64,000 bases of DNA, from assembly GCF_028657905.1 (NCBI RefSeq), contig NZ_CP117781.1, positions 310,001-374,000 of the forward strand, written 5' to 3'. Below are positions 41,574 to 50,733 of this stretch, piece after piece. The notes below the pieces were generated by a model that was not told the origin of the DNA, did not search any database, and saw only the letters and a list, made by a program, of their open reading frames with translations. Both the position numbers and the translations under genes were made by a program. Numbering within the stretch: the stretch's first letter is position 1; the number at the start of each line of letters is the position of its first letter. The DNA comes from Burkholderia sp. FERM BP-3421. GTDB lineage: Bacteria > Pseudomonadota > Gammaproteobacteria > Burkholderiales > Burkholderiaceae.

Positions 41574-41912
41574 ATGAACCTCGACTACTTGTTCTACCTG
41601 CGCCCCGCCAAGCCCGGCCCCTACACGCTCGACGACCTGGGCGATGCGCCGCCGCCGATCGGCGCGGCCGACGCGGTGCGCGAGCAGATCGGCCGGCATT
41701 TCGCGCGGCTCGACTGGTGCGAGTCGAACGACGTGCCGGGCGCGTGGTTCGGGACCGGCGGCCCGCATCCGGTGTTCCAGTTCACGGTCGAGCCGGACGG
41801 CCAGGTCACGAGCTTCATGGGTTCGCGGCTCGAACGGCGGCAGATGCTGACGCTGGCGCGCGGCATGGGGCTGATCGCACTCGAACTGCAGGGCGACATC
41901 GTGTTCGCGTGA
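41574..41912 (+). CDS. Hypothetical protein, unknown function
   Basis: This 112-residue soluble protein begins MNLDYLFYLRPAKPGPY and has a conserved-looking centre (DWCESNDVPGAWFGTGGPHPVF). It has no recognised domain. It reads toward the hopanoid cluster with about 200 bases between. Confidence 0.55.
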   Translation: MNLDYLFYLRPAKPGPYTLDDLGDAPPPIGAADAVREQIGRHFARLDWCESNDVPGAWFGTGGPHPVFQFTVEPDGQVTSFMGSRLERRQMLTLARGMGLIALELQGDIVFA

Positions 41913-42110
41913 CGCGCGGCGGCCCGTGCGACAAGGCGATTCGAGCGGCAGCGGGTCTTAAAGATTGCTATACTTTCGGCCATTTCCGGCTTCCAGCCGG
42001 TAATTTGTGCCTGTCTGCGCCTATCGTTCGCATATCTCGCACGCATTTTCCATCCCCAGCCGGGCATGGCTTCTTCAATCGCCCCCGGGGCGCCCTAGCC
42101 GGAGCTCGTC

Positions 42111-42959
42111 TTGGCCGTTTCCAATCCCGTCGTGGACGATACCGAAACCGACGCCGCTGCCGTCACATCGAGCAGCTCTTTCTACCTGGCGATGCGCATC
42201 CTGCCCGCCGCGCAGCGCGACGCGATGTATCAGATCTACGCGTTCTGCCGCGCGGTCGACGACATCGCCGACGAGGGCGGCCCGCGCCCCGAACGCGCCG
42301 CGGGCCTCGATCGCTGGCGCGCGGACATCGACGCCTGCTTCGCCGGCTCGCCGCGCGCCTCGCTCGTGCCGCTCACGCGCGAGATCCAGGCGTTCAACCT
42401 GCAGCGCGCCGATTTCCACGACATGATCGACGGCATGGCGATGGACGCCGCCGAGGATATCTGCGCCCCCGACGAAGCGACGCTCGACCTCTACTGCGAC
42501 CGCGTCGCGAGTTCGGCGGGCCGCTTGTCGGTGAGGGTTTTCGGGATGCAGGAGGAGCCGGGCCGGCTGCTCGCGCATCACCTGGGCCGCGCGCTGCAAC
42601 TGACCAACATCCTGCGCGACATCGACGCCGACGCCGAGATCGACCGCTGCTACCTGCCGCGCGAGTTGCTGGCGCGCGAGGGGATCGCGGTCACGGATCC
42701 GCGCACGATCGCGCGTGATCCGGCGCTGCCGCGCGTGTGCGCGACGCTCGCCGAACGCGCGCTGCAGCACTTCGCGCAGGCCGACGCGGTGATGGATGCC
42801 ACGCCGCGCGCGCTGGTCAAGGCGCCGCGCATCATGTCGGGCGCCTATCGCTGCATCCTCGACGCCGCGCGCGCGCGGGGCTTCGCGCCGCCGCGCGCGC
42901 CGCTGCGCAAGCCGCGCGCGAAGATGTTGCTGATCGCGGCGCGTTACGCGCTGTTCTGA
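42111..42959 (+). CDS. hpnD: Presqualene diphosphate synthase HpnD
   Basis: This 282-residue trans-isoprenyl-diphosphate synthase has SFYLAMRILP, the first Asp motif CRAVDDIADE and the second DIDADAEIDRCYLP. HpnD condenses two farnesyl diphosphates to presqualene diphosphate, which HpnE (with HpnC, not seen here) takes to squalene for hopanoids. The start is TTG 42111 with GGAG 6 bases upstream, because no ATG is available before the conserved region. An iteron lies inside codons for SVRVFG (42530-42546). Confidence 0.9.
   Translation: MAVSNPVVDDTETDAAAVTSSSSFYLAMRILPAAQRDAMYQIYAFCRAVDDIADEGGPRPERAAGLDRWRADIDACFAGSPRASLVPLTREIQAFNLQRADFHDMIDGMAMDAAEDICAPDEATLDLYCDRVASSAGRLSVRVFGMQEEPGRLLAHHLGRALQLTNILRDIDADAEIDRCYLPRELLAREGIAVTDPRTIARDPALPRVCATLAERALQHFAQADAVMDATPRALVKAPRIMSGAYRCILDAARARGFAPPRAPLRKPRAKMLLIAARYALF
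42530..42546 (+). repeat. Origin-type iteron inside hpnD
   Basis: GGTGAGGGTTTTCGGGA matches the origin iteron at 26607 at all 17 positions. It lies in frame in hpnD as gtg agg gtt ttc ggg (VRVFG). AGG, GTT and GGG are rare choices in this genome, where CGC, GTG/GTC and GGC dominate, so the codons appear bent to keep the DNA motif. It has the same + orientation as the origin cluster, unlike the left-arm copies. Confidence 0.6.
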
Positions 42960-42963
42960 GCCG

Positions 42964-44232
42964 ATGGCGCGAACCGTCCACGTGATCGGCGCGGGCCTGG
43001 CGGGCCTCGCGGCCGCCGTCGCCGCCCAGCGGCGCGGCCACCGCGTGGTGCTGCACGAGGCCGCCGCGCAGGCCGGCGGACGGTGCCGCTCGTATTTCGA
43101 CCGCACGCTCAACGCGACGCTCGACACGGGCAATCATCTGCTGCTGTCCGGGCACGCGGCGACGCTCCACTACCTGCGCACGATCGGCGCTGCCGACCAG
43201 CTGGTCGGCCCGGCGCTGCCCGAGTATCCGTTCGCGGATCTGGTCGCGCGGCAACGCTGGCTGCTGAAGCTCAGCTCCGGTCCGCTCCCGACCTGGATCT
43301 TCGACGCGAGCCAGCGCGTGCCCGGCACGACGGCCGCCGACTACCTGTTGCTGCTGCCGCTGCTGCTGGCGCGCCCGGGCCGCACGCTCGCGCAGACCAT
43401 GCGCTGCGACGGCGTGCTGTGGGATCGCTTCCTGCGGCCGTTCCTGCTCGCGCAGCTCAACGTCGAGCCGCGTCACGCCACCGCCGAGCTGGCGGCCGCG
43501 CTGGTGCGCGGCTCGCTGTTCGCCGGCGGGCAGGCGTGCCGGCCGCTCGTCGCGCGCCACGGGCTCGGCAGCGCATTCGTCGATCCCGCGCTGCGGCTGT
43601 TGCAGCATGACGGCGCGACGATCCGGCTCGGCGCGGGGGTGCGCGAGCTGGCGTTCTCCGCGGCCGGCGACCGGCTGGAGGCGCTGGTGTTCGACGGCGA
43701 ACGGGTCGCGCTCGACGCCGGCGACGCGGCGGTGCTCGCGGTGTCGCCCGCGGTCGCGCGTGCGCTCGTGCCGGGGCTCGTCGTGCCCGACGCGTTCAAC
43801 GCGACGATCACCGCGCAGTTCGCGCTCGAGCGCCCGGCCGCGCTTGCGCCCGTCACCGGGCTCGTCAACGGCACGGCCGACTGGCTGTTCGCCTGCGAGG
43901 GCCGGCTGGCCGTCAGCGTGCGCGACGCCGGCCGTCTGCTCGACACGCCGGACGACGCGCTCGCGGCGCTGCTGTGGCGCGACGTGGCGCGCGCCGCCGA
44001 CCTGCCGGCCGAGACGCCGCCCGCGTGGCGTCTGTCGATCGAGCGGGAGGCCGGTTTCGCGGCGGTGCCGGAACAGGAAATGAAACGTCCGGGCGTGCGT
44101 ACGCGCTGGCCGAATCTCGCGCTGGCGGGAGATTGGGTCGCGACCGGCCTGCCCGCGACCGTCGAGGGCGCGATCCGCGCCGGCCAGCAGGCCGCCGACG
44201 CGCTCCAGACACCATCAGAGAGGGACCGATGA
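42964..44232 (+). CDS. hpnE: Hydroxysqualene dehydroxylase / squalene-associated desaturase HpnE
   Basis: This 422-residue FAD enzyme has VIGAGLAGLAAAVAAQRRG (FAD/NAD motif, residues 5-24) and a C-terminal ATVEGAIRAGQQAA typical of phytoene-desaturase-like flavoproteins. It reduces hydroxysqualene to squalene in the hopanoid pathway. It starts 4 bases after hpnD and its stop overlaps the shc start, so hpnD-hpnE-shc-hpnG form one operon. Confidence 0.9.
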   Translation: MARTVHVIGAGLAGLAAAVAAQRRGHRVVLHEAAAQAGGRCRSYFDRTLNATLDTGNHLLLSGHAATLHYLRTIGAADQLVGPALPEYPFADLVARQRWLLKLSSGPLPTWIFDASQRVPGTTAADYLLLLPLLLARPGRTLAQTMRCDGVLWDRFLRPFLLAQLNVEPRHATAELAAALVRGSLFAGGQACRPLVARHGLGSAFVDPALRLLQHDGATIRLGAGVRELAFSAAGDRLEALVFDGERVALDAGDAAVLAVSPAVARALVPGLVVPDAFNATITAQFALERPAALAPVTGLVNGTADWLFACEGRLAVSVRDAGRLLDTPDDALAALLWRDVARAADLPAETPPAWRLSIEREAGFAAVPEQEMKRPGVRTRWPNLALAGDWVATGLPATVEGAIRAGQQAADALQTPSERDR

Positions 44233-46211
44233 ACGATCTCACGGATATGCAAGCACTGGACGCCGCCGATGCGGCGCCCGCTCCCGCCGCGCTCGACGCG
44301 GCGGTCACCCGCGCGACCGATGCGCTGCTCGCCGCGCAGAACGCGGACGGCCACTGGGTCTACGAACTCGAAGCGGATTCGACGATTCCGGCCGAATACG
44401 TGCTGCTCGTCCATTACCTCGGCGAGACGCCGAACCTCGAACTCGAACAGAAGATCGCGCGCTATCTGCGCCGGATCCAGCAGGCGGACGGCGGCTGGCC
44501 GCTGTTCACCGACGGCGCGCCGAACGTCAGCGCGAGCGTGAAGGCGTATTTCGCGCTCAAGATGATCGGCGACGACGAGGACGCCGAGCACATGCAGCGC
44601 GCGCGCCGCGCGATTCACGCGATGGGCGGCGCGGAGATGTCGAACGTGTTCACGCGGATCCAGCTCGCGCTGTTCGGCGTGGTGCCGTGGCACGCGGTGC
44701 CGATGATGCCGGCCGAGATCATGCTGCTGCCGCAGTGGTTCCCGTTCCATCTGTCGAAGGTGTCGTACTGGGCGCGCACCGTGATCGTGCCGCTCCTGGT
44801 GTTGAACGCGAAGCGCCCGGTCGCGAAGAACCCGCGCGGCGTGCGGATCGACGAGCTGTTCAGGAGCGCGCCCGTCAACACCGGCCTGCTGCCGCGCCAG
44901 CCGCACCAGAACGCGAACTGGTTCGCGTTCTTCCGGGTGGTCGACGGCGTGCTGCGCGCGGTCGACGGGCTGTTCCCGCGTTATGCGCGCGACCGCGCGA
45001 TCAACCGCGCGGTCGCGTTCGTCAACGAACGCCTGAACGGCGAGGACGGCCTCGGCGCGATCTACCCGGCGATGGCCAACGCCGTGATGATGTACGCGGC
45101 GCTCGGCTACCCGGAGGACGATCCGAACCGCGCGATCGCGCGCCGTTCGATCGAGAAGCTGCTCGTGGTCGGCGAGGACGAGGCCTATTGCCAGCCGTGC
45201 CTGTCGCCCGTGTGGGACACCTCGCTCGCCGCGCACGCGCTGCTCGAGACGGGCGAGGCGCGCGCGCAGGATGCGGCCGTGCGCGGGCTGCGCTGGCTGC
45301 GTCCGCTGCAGATCCTCGACGTGCGCGGCGACTGGATCTCGCGCCGGCCGCACATACGGCCGGGCGGCTGGGCATTCCAGTATGCGAACCCGCACTACCC
45401 CGACGTCGATGACACCGCGGTGGTGGCGATGGCGATGCAGCGCGCAGCGGAACTCACCGGCTCGGACGAGGATCGCGAGGCGATCGCGCGCGCGCGCGAG
45501 TGGGTGGTCGGCATGCAGAGCAGCGACGGCGGCTGGGGCGCGTTCGAGCCGGAGAACACCCAGTACTACCTGAACAACATTCCGTTCTCGGACCACGGCG
45601 CGCTGCTCGATCCGCCGACGGCCGACGTGTCGGGCCGCTGCCTGTCGATGCTGGCGCAGCTGGGCGAGACGCCCGCGAACAGCGTGCCCGCGCAGCGCGC
45701 GCTCGACTACATGCTGAAGGAGCAGGAAGCGGACGGCAGCTGGTACGGCCGCTGGGGCATGAACTACGTCTACGGCACCTGGACCGCGCTGTGCTCGCTC
45801 AACGCGGCGGGACTCGGCCATGACGATCCGCGCGTGAAGCGCGGCGCGCAATGGCTGTTGTCGGTCCAGAACGCGGACGGCGGCTGGGGCGAGGACGGCG
45901 ACAGCTACAAGCTCGACTATCGCGGCTACGAGCCCGCGGCGAGCACCTCGTCGCAGACCGCGTGGGCGCTGCTCGGGCTGATGGCCGCGGGCGAGGTCGA
46001 CCATCCGGCGGTCGCGCGCGGCGTCGACTACCTGGTCGCGCAGCAGAACGCCGAAGGGCTGTGGGACGAGACGCGCTTCACCGCGACGGGCTTCCCGCGC
46101 GTGTTCTATCTGCGTTACCACGGCTACCGCAAGTTCTTCCCGCTGTGGGCGCTCGCGCGCTATCGCAACCTGAAGCGCGCCAACACCCGGCACGTGACGG
46201 TGGGGATGTAA
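44229..46211 (+). CDS. shc: Squalene-hopene cyclase
   Basis: This 660-residue terpene cyclase has the catalytic DVDD (Asp392-Val-Asp394-Asp395) that protonates squalene, and QW repeats (for example QNADGHW, QQADGGW, QNADGGWGE). It is a monotopic membrane enzyme that makes hopene and hopanol. ATG 44229 overlaps the hpnE stop by four bases. Length is normal for the family (~630-680). Confidence 0.95.
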   Translation: MNDLTDMQALDAADAAPAPAALDAAVTRATDALLAAQNADGHWVYELEADSTIPAEYVLLVHYLGETPNLELEQKIARYLRRIQQADGGWPLFTDGAPNVSASVKAYFALKMIGDDEDAEHMQRARRAIHAMGGAEMSNVFTRIQLALFGVVPWHAVPMMPAEIMLLPQWFPFHLSKVSYWARTVIVPLLVLNAKRPVAKNPRGVRIDELFRSAPVNTGLLPRQPHQNANWFAFFRVVDGVLRAVDGLFPRYARDRAINRAVAFVNERLNGEDGLGAIYPAMANAVMMYAALGYPEDDPNRAIARRSIEKLLVVGEDEAYCQPCLSPVWDTSLAAHALLETGEARAQDAAVRGLRWLRPLQILDVRGDWISRRPHIRPGGWAFQYANPHYPDVDDTAVVAMAMQRAAELTGSDEDREAIARAREWVVGMQSSDGGWGAFEPENTQYYLNNIPFSDHGALLDPPTADVSGRCLSMLAQLGETPANSVPAQRALDYMLKEQEADGSWYGRWGMNYVYGTWTALCSLNAAGLGHDDPRVKRGAQWLLSVQNADGGWGEDGDSYKLDYRGYEPAASTSSQTAWALLGLMAAGEVDHPAVARGVDYLVAQQNAEGLWDETRFTATGFPRVFYLRYHGYRKFFPLWALARYRNLKRANTRHVTVGM

Positions 46212-46217
46212 CGCGCG

Positions 46218-46916
46218 ATGAGCCAAGCAGTCGCAGCGCCGGTGATCGCGGTTGCCGGCATGGCATTCGAGGCGCGCATCGCGCGCGGGCGCGGTGTCGA
46301 GGCCGTCTATGCGGCGCGCGCGGACCGGCTCGAACGCGCGCTCACCGACGCGACGGCGCGCGGTTGCGCGGGCATCATCAGTTTCGGCACCGCGGGCGGG
46401 CTCGCGCCCGGCCTGGAGCCGGGCACGCTGGTGATCGCCGACGCGATCGACGGGCCGTTCGGCATCGCGCCGACCGATGCCGCGTGGAGCGCGCGGCTCG
46501 CCGCGGCGCTGCACGGCACGCCGGTGCAGGCGCGTCTGCGGCGCGGCCGGCTCGCGGCGGTCGGCGCGCCGGTGGTCGATGCGGCCGGCAAGGCGTCGCT
46601 GCACCACACGAAGATGGCGCTCGCCGTCGACATGGAATCGCATATCGCCGCCGCGTTCGCGGCCGCGCGCGGCGTGCCGTTCGCGGTGTGCCGGGTGATC
46701 GTCGATCCCGCGTGGCGCACGCTGCCGCGCGCGGCCCTCGCCGGCCTGCGCGACGACGGCAGCACCGCGATCATGCCGATCCTGCGCGAACTGCTGCGCG
46801 AGCCCGCGCAGTTGCGCGGGCTGCTGCAGGTCGCCGCCGATGCGCGCGCGGCGCGCACGACGCTCGTGCAGGCGCGGCACGCGTTCGAGCAGGCGGACGC
46901 GCTGCGGATCGGCTGA
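46218..46916 (+). CDS. hpnG: Hopanoid-associated phosphorylase HpnG
   Basis: This 232-residue nucleosidase-fold protein has GIISFGTAGGLAPGLEPG and VDMESHIAA (MES motif). HpnG removes adenine from adenosylhopane to give ribosylhopane, feeding bacteriohopanetetrol synthesis. It is the last gene of the hpn operon, 6 bases after shc. The ~450 bases after it (46917-47370) hold no gene I can support; the last ~120 are AT-rich and probably contain the promoter of the next, broken gene. Confidence 0.85.
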   Translation: MSQAVAAPVIAVAGMAFEARIARGRGVEAVYAARADRLERALTDATARGCAGIISFGTAGGLAPGLEPGTLVIADAIDGPFGIAPTDAAWSARLAAALHGTPVQARLRRGRLAAVGAPVVDAAGKASLHHTKMALAVDMESHIAAAFAAARGVPFAVCRVIVDPAWRTLPRAALAGLRDDGSTAIMPILRELLREPAQLRGLLQVAADARAARTTLVQARHAFEQADALRIG

Positions 46917-47370
46917 CGCGCGTCCCGTGGGGAATGAGGCGCGCAGGCGCGCAGGCGCGTCTGCGCGCGGCGCCCGGCCCCGCCGCATCGTTCCATCGAT
47001 GGTTCGCCCTCCTCGCCTTTCTTTACGGACCGGCTGACGCCGGTTCCTCCCCGTCTTTCTCTTTTCACGTCGCCTGCCGATACGGAACGGTGCGCCTGCG
47101 CGGGCTCGGCCGGCCGCCGCCGCGCATCGATTCCGCATTCCTTCGCCGAGCCGCAGCCTTCGGCGACCTGTTCCCGCCCTCAACCCGCCGTCAGGGTTTC
47201 CCGCGATCCAATTTACGGTTGCCCGCTTTTTTGGCGTCGTAGTATCCGTTCTGACAACATATGTTTCATAATGTGTTGATTGTGATTCGTATGTTGCAAT
47301 GAGTCGGATGTCAGGCGCGACACCCCGGGGATCCACTGCGGGGCATCGCCAACCCTAGCGGAGAAGCACC

Positions 47371-47805
47371 ATGGGACGCCGTTCCTTCATGCAGTCCATC
47401 ATCGCCGTCGCGTTGCTGGGCGCGGATTTCGCCCACGCGCAGGACAAGACGCTCATCGTCGGCACCGACACCTCGTTCATGCCGTTCGAATTCCGGCAGG
47501 GCGACAGGTACGTCGGCTTCGATCTCGACCGGTGGGCGGAGATCGCCAAGAGTCAGGGCTGGAAATACCAGCTTCAGCCGATGGATTTCAGCGGTCTGAT
47601 CCCGGCCCTGCAGACCCGCAATATCGACGTCGCGCTCTCGGGGATGACGATTCGCGAGGAACGCCGCAAGGCGATCGATTTTGCCGATCCGTACTACGAC
47701 AGCGGCCTCGCCGCGATGGTGCAGACCGGCAATACGACGGTCCGCGCGATCCCGACGACGAAAACACGCTCGCCACGGCCTGTTTCACCATCACGGACGA
47801 CGTAG
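47371..47805 (+). pseudogene. Truncated amino-acid-binding periplasmic protein (GlnH-like)
   Basis: The start is normal: signal peptide (MGRRSFMQSIIAVALLGADFAHA), then TLIVGTDTSFMPFEF, GFDLDRWAEIA and ALSGMTIREERRKAIDF, as in glutamine-binding proteins of ABC importers. After about residue 127 (QTGNTTVRAI) the family similarity stops and the frame runs to a stop in sequence that does not belong to the family; ~100 residues including the second lobe are missing. The break is at about 47750-47760. It cannot bind ligand. Confidence 0.8.
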
Positions 47806-47876
47806 TCCGCTTCGAGGTGCGCGCGCAGGGCGTGCCGCGCTTCACCCAATACGTCGCGCGCGGCGCGGCATCCTGA
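47757..47876 (+). pseudogene. C-terminal fragment of an unidentified gene fused to the glnH remnant
   Basis: Immediately after the point where GlnH similarity ends, another frame reads DDENTLATACFTITDDVVRF and continues to RFTQYVARGAAS and a stop. It has the codon use and well-formed end of a real protein tail, with no start of its own. It ends 16 bases before the aminotransferase ATG, so it was probably the gene just upstream in an intact operon, most of which is deleted. I do not recognise the family. Confidence 0.5.
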
Positions 47877-47892
47877 CATCGAGAGGCATGAC

Positions 47893-49224
47893 ATGACCAC
47901 CGTATTCCACCGTGCGCCGCGCGCGACGCTGCCGGTCGCCGTGGCCGGCGACGGCATCGAGATCATCGATTCGACCGGCAAGCGCTACATCGACGCCTGC
48001 GGCGGCGCAGCCGTGTCCTGTCTCGGTCACAGCCATCCGCGCGTGATCGACGCGATGCACCGGCAGGCGAGCCGGCTGCCGTACGCGCATTCGTCGTTCT
48101 TCACGACGGAGGCGGCCGAAGCGCTCGCGGATCATCTCATCGGGGCCGCGCCCGCCGGGCTCGAACACGTGTATTTCGTCTCGGGCGGCTCGGAGGCGAT
48201 CGAGGCGTCGTTGAAGCTGGCGCGCCAGTATTTCGTCGAGATCGGCGAACCCGCGCGCCGCCATTTCATCGCGCGCCGGCAGAGTTACCACGGCAACACG
48301 CTCGGCGCGCTCGCGATCGGCGGCAATGCATGGCGGCGCGAGCCGTTCCTGCCGCTCCTGATCGACGCCCATCACGTGAGCCCGTGCTATGCCTATCGCG
48401 AACAACGCGAGGGCGAAACCGAGGAAGCATTCGCGCAGCGCCTCGCCGACGAGCTCGAGGACACGATCCTGTCGCTCGGGCCGGAGACGGTCGCGGCGTT
48501 CGTCGCCGAGACGGTGGTGGGCGCGACGGCGGGCGCGGTGCCGCCCGTGCGCGCCTATTTCCGCAAGATCCGCGCGGTGTGCGACAAGTACGGCGTGCTG
48601 CTGATCCTCGATGAAATCATGGCGGGCATGGGCCGCACCGGCTATTTGTTCGCCTGCGAGGAAGACGGCGTCGCGCCCGATATCCTGACGATCGCGAAGG
48701 GCCTCGGCGCGGGCTATCAGCCGATCGGCGCCGCGCTCGTCAGCGCGCGGATCTACGCGGCGATCGTCGGCGGTTCCGGTTTCTTCCAGCATGGCCACAC
48801 CTATATCGGCCACGCGACCGCCTGCGCGGCGGCGCTCGAGGTGCAGCGCGTGATCGCCGACGAGCGCCTGCTCGACAACGTCAAGGTACGCGGCGAGCAG
48901 CTGCGCGCCGCGCTGGACGCGCGCTTCGCCGGGTGCGGGCAGGTCGGCGACGTGCGCGGGCGCGGCCTGTTCGTCGGCGTCGAATTCGTGCGCGACCGGG
49001 CCGCGAAGACGCCGTTCGATCCGGCCCGCCGGCTGCATGCGCAGATCCGGCGCGAGGCGATGCAGCGCGGCTTGATGGTGTATCCGATGGGCGGCACGGT
49101 CGACGGCCGTTTGGGCGATCATGTGCTGCTCGCGCCGCCGTTCATCTGCACCGCGCGCGATATCGACACGATCGTCGAACGGTTCGGCGAGGCGGTCGAT
49201 GCGGCGCTGGCGGCGAGCCATTGA
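47893..49224 (+). CDS. Class III aminotransferase (PLP-dependent)
   Basis: This 443-residue protein has the class III features ACGGAAVSCLGHSHP, YFVSGGSEAIEASLKLAR, LLILDEIMAGMGRTG and the PLP-lysine in TIAKGLGAGYQPIGA. Members transfer an amino group from omega-amino acids or related donors. It is followed by a carboxymuconolactone-decarboxylase-like gene 32 bases downstream; upstream its partner gene is lost in a deletion scar. The substrate is unknown. Confidence 0.88.
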   Translation: MTTVFHRAPRATLPVAVAGDGIEIIDSTGKRYIDACGGAAVSCLGHSHPRVIDAMHRQASRLPYAHSSFFTTEAAEALADHLIGAAPAGLEHVYFVSGGSEAIEASLKLARQYFVEIGEPARRHFIARRQSYHGNTLGALAIGGNAWRREPFLPLLIDAHHVSPCYAYREQREGETEEAFAQRLADELEDTILSLGPETVAAFVAETVVGATAGAVPPVRAYFRKIRAVCDKYGVLLILDEIMAGMGRTGYLFACEEDGVAPDILTIAKGLGAGYQPIGAALVSARIYAAIVGGSGFFQHGHTYIGHATACAAALEVQRVIADERLLDNVKVRGEQLRAALDARFAGCGQVGDVRGRGLFVGVEFVRDRAAKTPFDPARRLHAQIRREAMQRGLMVYPMGGTVDGRLGDHVLLAPPFICTARDIDTIVERFGEAVDAALAASH

Positions 49225-49256
49225 CCCAACCCCCGACTTCACAGGCCCACGTCACC

Positions 49257-49811
49257 ATGACCTCGCGACTTCCCTCTTTCGATCCCGCCGCCGCGACCGA
49301 TGCGCAGCGCACGGTGCTGCACGACATCCTGAACGGTCCGCGCGGCAACCTGAACGGCCCGTTCCTCGGCTGGATCCACAGCCCGGAACTGGCGCAGCAC
49401 GCGCAACGGCTCGGGGCCTTCTGCCGCTACCAGACCGGTTTGCCGCTGCGCCTGTCGGAACTGGCGATCCTCGTCACGGCGGCGCGCTGGCGCTCGCAGG
49501 CCGAGTGGCACATCCACCTGCCGATCGCGCTCGACGCGGGCGTGCCCGCCGCGACCGCGGAGGCGCTGCGCACCGGCGCCCGGCCCGTCTGCGACGATCC
49601 GGCGGACGCGCTGATCGTGCGCTTCGCGAGCGAGCTGTACGACACGCAGCGCGTCTCCGACGCGACCTATCGCGAGGCGGTCGGGCGCTTCGGGGCGACG
49701 GTCGTCGTGAACCTGGTGGGCTTGCTGGGCTACTACGCGCTGGTCTCGATGACGCTGAACGTGTTCGAGATGCGGGCGGAGGGGCAAACGGCGCTGCCGT
49801 TCGCGGAATGA
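49257..49811 (+). CDS. Carboxymuconolactone decarboxylase / AhpD-like protein
   Basis: This 184-residue protein has LPLRLSELAILVTAARW and WHIHLPIALDAGV, as in the CMD family of helical enzymes. The CxxC of AhpD is absent, so a decarboxylase/lyase-type role is more likely than a peroxidase-type one. It lies in the same direction as, and just after, the aminotransferase. Confidence 0.8.
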   Translation: MTSRLPSFDPAAATDAQRTVLHDILNGPRGNLNGPFLGWIHSPELAQHAQRLGAFCRYQTGLPLRLSELAILVTAARWRSQAEWHIHLPIALDAGVPAATAEALRTGARPVCDDPADALIVRFASELYDTQRVSDATYREAVGRFGATVVVNLVGLLGYYALVSMTLNVFEMRAEGQTALPFAE

Positions 49812-49815
49812 CGCG

Positions 49816-49845
49816 CCGGCCGGCGCCGCATCGGGCGCCGGCCGG
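49816..49845. terminator. Strong hairpin between convergent genes
   Basis: A 12-bp perfect stem, CCGGCCGGCGCC pairing with GGCGCCGGCCGG around a GCATCG loop, in the 43 bases between the CMD stop and the mlaA stop. There is no U-run on either side, so it may act as a bidirectional block or rely on Rho. Confidence 0.5.
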
Positions 49846-49854
49846 GCTTGGGGC

Positions 49855-50733
49855 TCAGCGGGCCGCGGGCGCGCTGGCGGCCGCGGGCGCACTCGCCGGC
49901 ACCGGCGCGCTGGCCGGCGCGGGTGCATCGCCCGGATCCTGGTACTGCGGCAGGCCGGCCGGCTCGGCCGATTTGCCCGCTGCGGGCGCGTCGTGGCCCG
50001 TATCATCGCCCGGATCGCCGTAGTCGGGCAGCGCGCCCTGCGACGACGCCTCGGCGCCCTTGTAGGTCAGCGAGCGGCGCTGCTGCGTATACGCATCGCG
50101 AACGAACGAGTACTTGTCGAGCGCCGCCTGTTGCAGCAGGTCGGTCGCGCCGAGCATGTCCGAGCGCGCGCTGATGAACTGCGCGATATACATCGGGTTG
50201 CGCGCGGCGGGCTCGATGTAGTTCAGCAGGTTGAAGCGCACGTCCACCGCGCGGCCGACGCCGTCGCGGAACGAGCTGGGCCCGAAGATCGGCAGCACCA
50301 GATACGGGCCGGCCGGCACGCCCCAGCGCGCCATCGTGAGCCCGAAGTCCTGGTGATGCTTGGGCAGGCCGGCCGGGGTCGCGATGTCGAACAGCCCGGC
50401 CACCCCGAACAGCGAGTTGATCACGACCCGCATCACGTCTTCCGTCGCATCGGTGATCCGCAGCTGCAGCAGGTTGTTCGCGATGTTGCCGAGGTCGCCG
50501 AGGTTCGAGAAGAAATTGCTGACGGCCGAGCGCACCGGCGTCGGCGTCACTTTCTGATAGCCCTTCGCGATCGGCACCGCGATCGCCTGATCGACCGTGT
50601 CGTTGAACGTGAAGATCGCGCGGTTCATCGGTTCGAGCGGGTCGCCCGGGTGCCGCTCGGGGCCGGTGGCGCAGCCACCGAGGAACGCGCTGGCGGCGAG
50701 CAGCGCCGTCGTCGTGATACGCAGCTTATTCAT
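49855..50733 (-). CDS. mlaA: MlaA/VacJ-family outer-membrane lipoprotein
   Basis: This ~292-residue lipoprotein has the lipobox LGGC after a signal peptide (cysteine at about residue 21), then MNRAIFTFNDTVDQAIAVPIAKGY, NFFSNLGDLGNIANNLLQ and FGPSSFRDGVGRAVD, the MlaA core. The C-terminal ~60 residues are Pro/Ala repeats. MlaA removes misplaced phospholipid from the outer leaflet. Its start overlaps the end of hpnN by 8 bases; pairing with a hopanoid exporter is common in Burkholderia and suggests a joint role in outer-membrane lipid balance. Confidence 0.9.
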   Translation of the reverse strand: MNKLRITTTALLAASAFLGGCATGPERHPGDPLEPMNRAIFTFNDTVDQAIAVPIAKGYQKVTPTPVRSAVSNFFSNLGDLGNIANNLLQLRITDATEDVMRVVINSLFGVAGLFDIATPAGLPKHHQDFGLTMARWGVPAGPYLVLPIFGPSSFRDGVGRAVDVRFNLLNYIEPAARNPMYIAQFISARSDMLGATDLLQQAALDKYSFVRDAYTQQRRSLTYKGAEASSQGALPDYGDPGDDTGHDAPAAGKSAEPAGLPQYQDPGDAPAPASAPVPASAPAAASAPAAR

